From contig JAHEHW010000007.1 of the NCBI GenBank assembly GCA_024639745.1, positions 1 through 17,601 on the forward strand: 17,601 nucleotides of DNA, read 5' to 3'. The notes beneath the pieces are model-generated. The model was not told the DNA's origin. It saw only the letters and a program-made list of their open reading frames with translations, and made no database searches. Every line of letters starts with the position of its first letter. The stretch's first letter is position 1. Both the position numbers and the translations under genes were made by a program. This DNA is from Salaquimonas sp. GTDB taxonomy: Bacteria > Pseudomonadota > Alphaproteobacteria > Rhizobiales > Rhizobiaceae. Shown here one piece after another: positions 8,474 through 17,601 of the stretch.

Positions 8474-10064
8474 ATGCAGTTGACCGTCTGGACATATGAA
8501 GGCCCGCCTCATGTTGGCGCAATGCGGATCGCAACAGCGATGAAGGGCGTTCATTATGTCCTGCACGCACCGCAGGGCGATACCTATGCGGATTTGCTCT
8601 TCACAATGATCGAGCGGCGCAAGGAGCGTCCGCCGGTCACCTATACGACCTTCCAGGCGCGTGATCTTTCCGGCGATACCGCGGAAATATTCAAGAAGGC
8701 CTGTTCGGAAGCCGTCGAACGCTTCCGTCCGGATGCCGTCCTCGTGGGCGCATCCTGCACGGCGGAACTGATTCAGGATGACCCCGGCGGCCTTGCGAAG
8801 ACGCTTGATCTCGGTGTTCCGGTTGTTCCTCTGGAGTTACCTTCCTATCAGAAGAAGGAAAACTGGGGTGCTTCCGAGACCTTCTACCGTATCGTTCGCG
8901 GCTTTGCCGGCGGACGTGAACAGCAAACGGACATTCCCGCGAATCGCTGCAATATTCTGGGGCCTACCGCGCTTGGTTTCCGCTGCCGGGACGATATCGT
9001 TGAAATCCGGAAATTGCTGGAAGCGATGGGCATCGAAGTCAATGTCGTTGCTCCGCTGGATGCCCGCCCTGCAGATATTGCCAGGCTGCCGCAGGCCGCG
9101 TTCAACGTGGTACTTTATCCAGAAATCGCGGATACAGCTGCCCGCTGGCTGGAGCGCACCTACAAGCAACCGGTGGTGAATACGGTACCGATCGGGGTCA
9201 ATGCGACAAAAACCTTCATTCGTGAGGTTGCCGAACTTGCTGGTATTGATCCTGAACCATTCCTGAAATCGGAGTCCGAGCGGCTGTCCTGGTACTCGCG
9301 CTCAATCGATTCCAATTACCTTACCGGTAAACGCGTCTTCATTTTCGGTGATGCTTCGCACGCTATTGCCGCGGCCCGGATCGCTGAGCATGAACTGGGT
9401 TTCAAGGTCTGTGGTCTTGGTACTTATTCGCGTGAGTTTGCCCGGGATATCCGCGCGGCGGCAGAAGAGTTTGGTGTCGATGCCCTGATTACCGACGACC
9501 ATCTCGAAGTCGAGGACGCGATTCAGGCGTCGCAACCCGAACTGGTTCTTGGCACTCAGATGGAGCGCCATGTGGCAAAGCGCATGCGCATTCCCTGCGC
9601 GGTTATTTCCGCGCCAGTGCACGTTCAGGACTTTCCTGCCCGCTACTCACCGCAAATGGGTTTCGAGGGTGCCAATGTCATTTTTGACAGCTGGGTTCAC
9701 CCGCTGATGATGGGCCTCGAAGAGCATCTTTTGACGATGTTCAGGGACGATTTCGAGTTTAACGACGAAGAGGTCGCGTCGCATCTGGCCGCGCTCGGCG
9801 GCAACGGAAAAAAATCCACTGGCAATCAAAACGACAGTGAAATGCATCCGGGCGCTCAGGGCTATAGCGGTGGAAGCAGTGGCAATGGAAGCGCAGTGGC
9901 AGAGTTGCGGGAACCTGAAAGTGATGGTGAGCCGATCTGGACCGCCGATGCAGAAAAGGAGTTGAAAAAGATACCGTTTTTCGTCCGGGGCAAGGCGCGT
10001 CGGAATACCGAAACCTTCGCCAGCCAGAATAGTCTGGTGGAAATCACCGTGGAGACGCTTTACG

Positions 10065-10090
<26 letters not shown>
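8474..10090 (+). CDS. bchB: light-independent protochlorophyllide reductase subunit B (BchB)
   Basis: BchB is the second half of the NB component. The 538-aa protein starts [17 protein letters not shown], exactly like family members; the reading frame continues open upstream inside bchN, but ATG 8474 is the conserved start. Asp36 in HAPQGD is the unusual aspartate that completes NB-cluster ligation alongside three BchN cysteines. [16 protein letters not shown] (near 93-108) and the core domain follow. Residues about 442-487 form a Gly/Ser/Asn-rich linker, and a C-terminal helical domain begins at [22 protein letters not shown] (from residue 489), typical of BchB/ChlB and involved in substrate access. 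GGAGG lies 13 bases before the ATG, a long spacing, and the bchN stop is 2 bp away. Its end overlaps bchH by 26 bp. Confidence 0.97.
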
Positions 10091-14758
<4,668 letters not shown>

Positions 14759-14774
14759 GGTTAAGGCCGAGGCG

Positions 14775-15476
14775 ATGGAAACAGCTTCCTACATAAGGCG
14801 TCGTGACGAGATCGAGACCTATTTCGATCGCACCGCGATTGATGCCTGGAAGCGTCTAACCAGCGATGAGCCGGTCAGCGGTATTCGCGCGACGGTCAGA
14901 GCCGGGCGGGATCGGATGCGTCAGACCCTGCTCTCCTACCTGCCGGATCAACTTTCGGGCTGGCGTATTCTGGATGCCGGTTGCGGTTCTGGTGTCATGG
15001 CAGTGGAACTTGCGCAGCGCGGAGCCGATGTTCTGGGCGTCGATCTTTCACCGGAAATGATCCGTCACGCGAGCGAGGATCTGCCTCGGATTGATGGCGC
15101 CGGTCGCGTGACGCTCGTTTCAGGCGATATGCTGTCACCGGCCCATGGCGAATTCGATGCCGTGGTCTCGATGGATGCGCTGATTCACTATTCCGAGCCG
15201 CATGCCCGCGAGGCGCTGGCCAACCTTGCGCAGCGTACTAGGCGCTCGCTTGTTTTCACCCTCGCGCCAAAGACATTGCCGCTTATGCTGATGCTGTCGA
15301 TCGGAAAGGTTCTGCCGCGTTCGGATCGCTCGCCGCGCATTCATCCGGCCAATTCCGCGCGGCTTGTTCGTGATTTGCTGAAGTCGCCGGAAATGGCAGA
15401 CTGGCGGGGCGGGCAGATAAACCGGATTTCTTCCGGCTTCTACACGTCCGAGGCAGTGGAGGTGGTCAGGTCATGA
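14775..15476 (+). CDS. bchM: Mg-protoporphyrin IX O-methyltransferase BchM
   Basis: BchM transfers a methyl group from S-adenosylmethionine to the C13 propionate of Mg-protoporphyrin IX, the step after Mg-chelatase. The 233-aa protein begins with a helical region containing VEHYFDRT-like IETYFDRTAIDAWKRL. SAM motif I, ILDAGCGSG, follows at 65-73, with the acidic residue of strand two at Asp90 (GVDLSPEM). GDMLSPAHGEFDAVVSMDAL and FTLAPKTLPLM lie further on. The ATG at 14775 (AAGG eight bases upstream) fits the family start; an in-frame TTG at 14745 would overlap bchL and add ten unconserved residues. It lies 16 bp after bchL and its stop overlaps the lhaA start, so the order substrate-maker BchH, then BchM, is kept in one transcript. 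Confidence 0.95.
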   Translation: METASYIRRRDEIETYFDRTAIDAWKRLTSDEPVSGIRATVRAGRDRMRQTLLSYLPDQLSGWRILDAGCGSGVMAVELAQRGADVLGVDLSPEMIRHASEDLPRIDGAGRVTLVSGDMLSPAHGEFDAVVSMDALIHYSEPHAREALANLAQRTRRSLVFTLAPKTLPLMLMLSIGKVLPRSDRSPRIHPANSARLVRDLLKSPEMADWRGGQINRISSGFYTSEAVEVVRS

Positions 15477-16927
15477 TGCTGTTCACTCCCACCAGCAAGA
15501 AATGGATCGGCGTCTGGCAGTCGATGGGGACGAAATTCCTGCCGTTTGCCGATGCGGCCACCCCGGATGTTCCGCTCGGCCGCTTGCTGCGGCTGGCGCT
15601 GTTTCAGATTTCGGCCGGCTGCATTCTGGTACTGCTGACCGGAACCCTCAACCGGGTAATGGTTATTGAGCTTGGCGTCCCGGTAAGCCTAGTGGCGACC
15701 ATGGTTGCCATCCCGGTACTGGCCGCGCCTTTCCGAGTTCTTATCGGGCACCGATCCGATACCTATCGGTCGTTCCTTGGCTGGCGCAGAGTGCCCTATC
15801 TCTGGCTTGGCACGCTGCTTCAGTTCGGTGGCCTCGCCATCATGCCGTTCGCGCTTCTTCTGCTCCAAACCCAGACCGTCGGTCCGGAATGGGCCGGTGC
15901 CGCTGGCTCGGCGCTCGCCTTCCTGATCATGGGCGCTGGACTGCACACCGCTCAAACCGCCGGCCTTGCGCTTGCGACCGACCTCGTTCCAAAGGAAAAG
16001 AGGCCGAGGGTCGTCGCGCTTCTTTACGTGATGTTGCTAGCGGGCATGATCCTTTCAGCGCTTGTGTTCAGCTTCCTGCTGGCGGATTTCTCCGCGAAAA
16101 GGCTGATCCAGGTGATCCAGGGCGCGGCGGTTTTCACGCTGGCCATCAATGTCATTTCCATGTGGAAGCAGGAAGCCCGCGATCCGAACTTGACGCGGCA
16201 CGATCGTCCTGCTCCGAAATTTCTGCAATCGCTTGCCGAATACCGCGCGGACCCAAGGACCGGACGACTGCTGCTTGCCGTTGCGCTTGGAACCGCCGCC
16301 TTCAGCATGCAGGACGTGTTGCTTGAACCTTACGGCGCCGAGGTGCTGGGGCTTTCCGTCAGCGAGACGACGCTGCTTACCGCCTTCTGGGCTATCGGAA
16401 CCCTTGCCGGGTTCGGTCTTGCCGGAAAACGGCTTGAACGTGGGGCGCATATGCACCGCGTTGCGGCTCTTGGAATTCTTGCGGGGATCGGCGCCTTCTC
16501 GGCGGTCATTTTTGCCGCACCATTACAATCGACACTCCTGTTTTCCGCCGGTGCGGGCGTCATTGGATTTGGTGGCGGGCTCTTCGCGGTCGGCACGATG
16601 CTGGCTGCGATGGATATTGCAGACTCCATGTCCGGAAAAGCCGATACCGGCTTCGTGATCGGGGCATGGAGTGCCGTACAGGCAACCGCAATCGGCCTGT
16701 CACTCGCACTTGGCGGTATCCTGAAAGATGCCGCGAATGCTCTTGCTGCAAATGGATATCTCGGCGAGGCGCTTTCGAACAGCGCTGCCGGTTACATGTT
16801 CGTTTATCACATCGAAATCGCACTTCTTTTCATAAGCCTTGTTGTCCTCGGTCCGCTTGTTGGCAGGCGCGTCGCAGGCAATGAGGGACAACCAAGGCAA
16901 TTCGGCCTGGCAGATATGCCGGGCTGA
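15473..16927 (+). CDS. lhaA: LhaA, MFS-fold light-harvesting complex 1 assembly protein
   Basis: LhaA is a membrane protein required for efficient assembly of the LH1 antenna, thought to deliver bacteriochlorophyll to the antenna polypeptides. The 484-aa protein has about 12 hydrophobic spans and the PucC/LhaA core LLTGTLNRVMVIELGVPVSL. It also has LIGHRSDTYRSFLGWRRVPY in the first cytoplasmic loop and TAQTAGLALATDLVPKEKRP mid-protein. It overlaps bchM by ATGA and sits directly before puhA, as in Rhodobacter and Rhodopseudomonas clusters; that placement separates it from its paralogue at 1606-2961. GGAGG lies ten bases before the ATG, with a second ATG one codon later. In related bacteria the puhA promoter lies within the 3' part of lhaA; I could not identify it here. 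Confidence 0.93.
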   Translation: MMLFTPTSKKWIGVWQSMGTKFLPFADAATPDVPLGRLLRLALFQISAGCILVLLTGTLNRVMVIELGVPVSLVATMVAIPVLAAPFRVLIGHRSDTYRSFLGWRRVPYLWLGTLLQFGGLAIMPFALLLLQTQTVGPEWAGAAGSALAFLIMGAGLHTAQTAGLALATDLVPKEKRPRVVALLYVMLLAGMILSALVFSFLLADFSAKRLIQVIQGAAVFTLAINVISMWKQEARDPNLTRHDRPAPKFLQSLAEYRADPRTGRLLLAVALGTAAFSMQDVLLEPYGAEVLGLSVSETTLLTAFWAIGTLAGFGLAGKRLERGAHMHRVAALGILAGIGAFSAVIFAAPLQSTLLFSAGAGVIGFGGGLFAVGTMLAAMDIADSMSGKADTGFVIGAWSAVQATAIGLSLALGGILKDAANALAANGYLGEALSNSAAGYMFVYHIEIALLFISLVVLGPLVGRRVAGNEGQPRQFGLADMPG

Positions 16928-16953
16928 CAACAGACCAGAAACGGAGGTCAGTC

Positions 16954-17601
16954 ATGACTGGTTCTATTGTCGGTAATATCGACGTCGCCCAAGTGGTGCT
17001 GTACGTCTTCTGGGTCTTCTTTGCGGGACTCATATGGTACATCCGCAAGGAAGATCGACGGGAGGGGTATCCGCTCGAAAGCGATCTGAAGGGCGAATAC
17101 AACAAGGATCCGTGGCTATTCCTAGCACAGCCAAAGACCTTTCACTTGCCGCATGGCGAGGGAACGGTGTCTGTGCCAAACGACAAGCGCGATACCCGCG
17201 AACTGAAGGCGGAGCGCACTGCGCCATGGGCCGGTTCCACCTATGCTCCTACCGGTGATCCGATGAAATCCGGCATGGGTCCGGGTTCCTGGGCAGAACG
17301 GGCGGATCGCCCGGATATTACCGCTCACGGCGACCCACGCATCGCACCGTTGCGCAGCGAGAAGAGCTTTGCGGTGGCTGAAGGCGAGACCGACCCGGTC
17401 GGCCTTCCTGTCATCGGGTGCGATGGTGTTGCGGCCGGAACCGTCAAGGATATCTGGGTCGACCGCGCCGAGTCCCTGATCCGGTATCTCGAAGTCAGCC
17501 TGGGCGAGGGCAAGGAAGCGCAATCCGTGCTGCTGCCCATGGGCTTTTGCGTGATGCAGAATATCGGTGGCGGCAATAAGGGCTTCTACGTCCACGCCAT
17601 C
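16954..17601 (+). CDS. puhA: photosynthetic reaction centre H subunit PuhA (3'-truncated by window)
   Basis: PuhA caps the cytoplasmic side of the L/M reaction-centre core and shapes the proton path to quinone QB. The visible 216 residues start MTGSIVGNIDVAQ. One membrane helix follows (about residues 11-30, VLYVFWVFFAGLIWYI), then the conserved RKEDRREGYPLESD at 31-44 and a soluble beta-rich domain with PFLAQPKTFHLPHG-like LFLAQPKTFHLPHG. Later runs are DPRIAPLRSEKSFAV, DPVGLPVIGCDGVAAGTVKDIWVDRAE and LLPMGFCVMQNI. Full-length members are about 250-260 aa, so some 40 residues lie beyond the window. GGAGG six bases upstream supports the ATG. It follows lhaA by 26 bp, too short for a full promoter in the gap. 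Identification is strong; the truncation is only the window edge. Confidence 0.95.
   Translation, partial: MTGSIVGNIDVAQVVLYVFWVFFAGLIWYIRKEDRREGYPLESDLKGEYNKDPWLFLAQPKTFHLPHGEGTVSVPNDKRDTRELKAERTAPWAGSTYAPTGDPMKSGMGPGSWAERADRPDITAHGDPRIAPLRSEKSFAVAEGETDPVGLPVIGCDGVAAGTVKDIWVDRAESLIRYLEVSLGEGKEAQSVLLPMGFCVMQNIGGGNKGFYVHAI

Noticed and set aside
9808..9814. Run of seven A in bchB as a possible slippage site
   Set aside because: The zero frame encodes a complete BchB with a normal C-terminal domain, and no stem-loop or useful alternative frame was evident.
16928..16953. Stand-alone puhA promoter in the lhaA-puhA gap
   Set aside because: The 26-bp gap holds only the ribosome site; no -35/-10 pair fits, so any promoter must lie inside lhaA and I could not identify it.

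Overview
This window is a section of a photosynthesis gene cluster from an anoxygenic phototrophic alphaproteobacterium. It carries a dark-operative protochlorophyllide reductase, Mg-chelatase H, the bacteriochlorophyll tail synthase and reductase, the PpsR/PpaA regulator pair and the start of the reaction-centre H subunit. The order bchP-(PucC-like)-bchG-ppsR-ppaA / bchF-N-B-H-L-M-lhaA-puhA is the conserved purple-bacterial arrangement. Base composition is moderately GC-rich and even throughout. I see no mobile elements, tRNA, rRNA, CRISPR arrays or broken genes. The order or genus cannot be fixed from this stretch alone.

Layout. Positions 1-6334 read leftward (minus strand). From the promoter side outward these are ppaA, ppsR (7 genes' worth of leftward transcription begins here), then a short regulatory gap (3893-3975), then bchG, a PucC-family membrane protein, bchP, a 97-residue membrane protein of unknown function, and the first 37 codons of a probable BciB-like 8-vinyl reductase cut by the window edge. 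Positions 6601-17601 read rightward: bchF, bchN, bchB, bchH, bchL, bchM, lhaA and puhA (cut by the right edge). The only sizeable non-coding stretch is the 266-bp divergent region between ppaA and bchF.

How it works together. BchH, with BchI/BchD encoded elsewhere, inserts Mg into protoporphyrin IX, and BchM methylates the product. BchL with BchN/BchB reduces protochlorophyllide in the dark, and BchF hydrates the 3-vinyl group. BchG attaches the geranylgeranyl tail and BchP reduces it to phytyl. The possible BciB-like protein would reduce the 8-vinyl group. LhaA and the PucC-like protein are related MFS-fold proteins linked to pigment handling and antenna assembly, and PuhA is a reaction-centre subunit. 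PpsR is the oxygen/redox-responsive repressor and PpaA/AerR its cobalamin-binding antirepressor.

Regulation is visible in the DNA. A palindrome matching the PpsR consensus TGT-N12-ACA lies before bchG, and two overlapping ones lie before bchF. In both places the downstream half of the palindrome doubles as a TTGACA -35 box. The matching -10 lies only 6-7 bp from the start codon, which suggests leaderless mRNAs. Most genes are translationally coupled by ATGA overlaps or gaps of a few bases. I found no convincing undescribed system. The most useful leads are the promoter architecture, the unknown 97-residue protein, a Cys-rich segment in BchH and the BciB candidate at the left edge.
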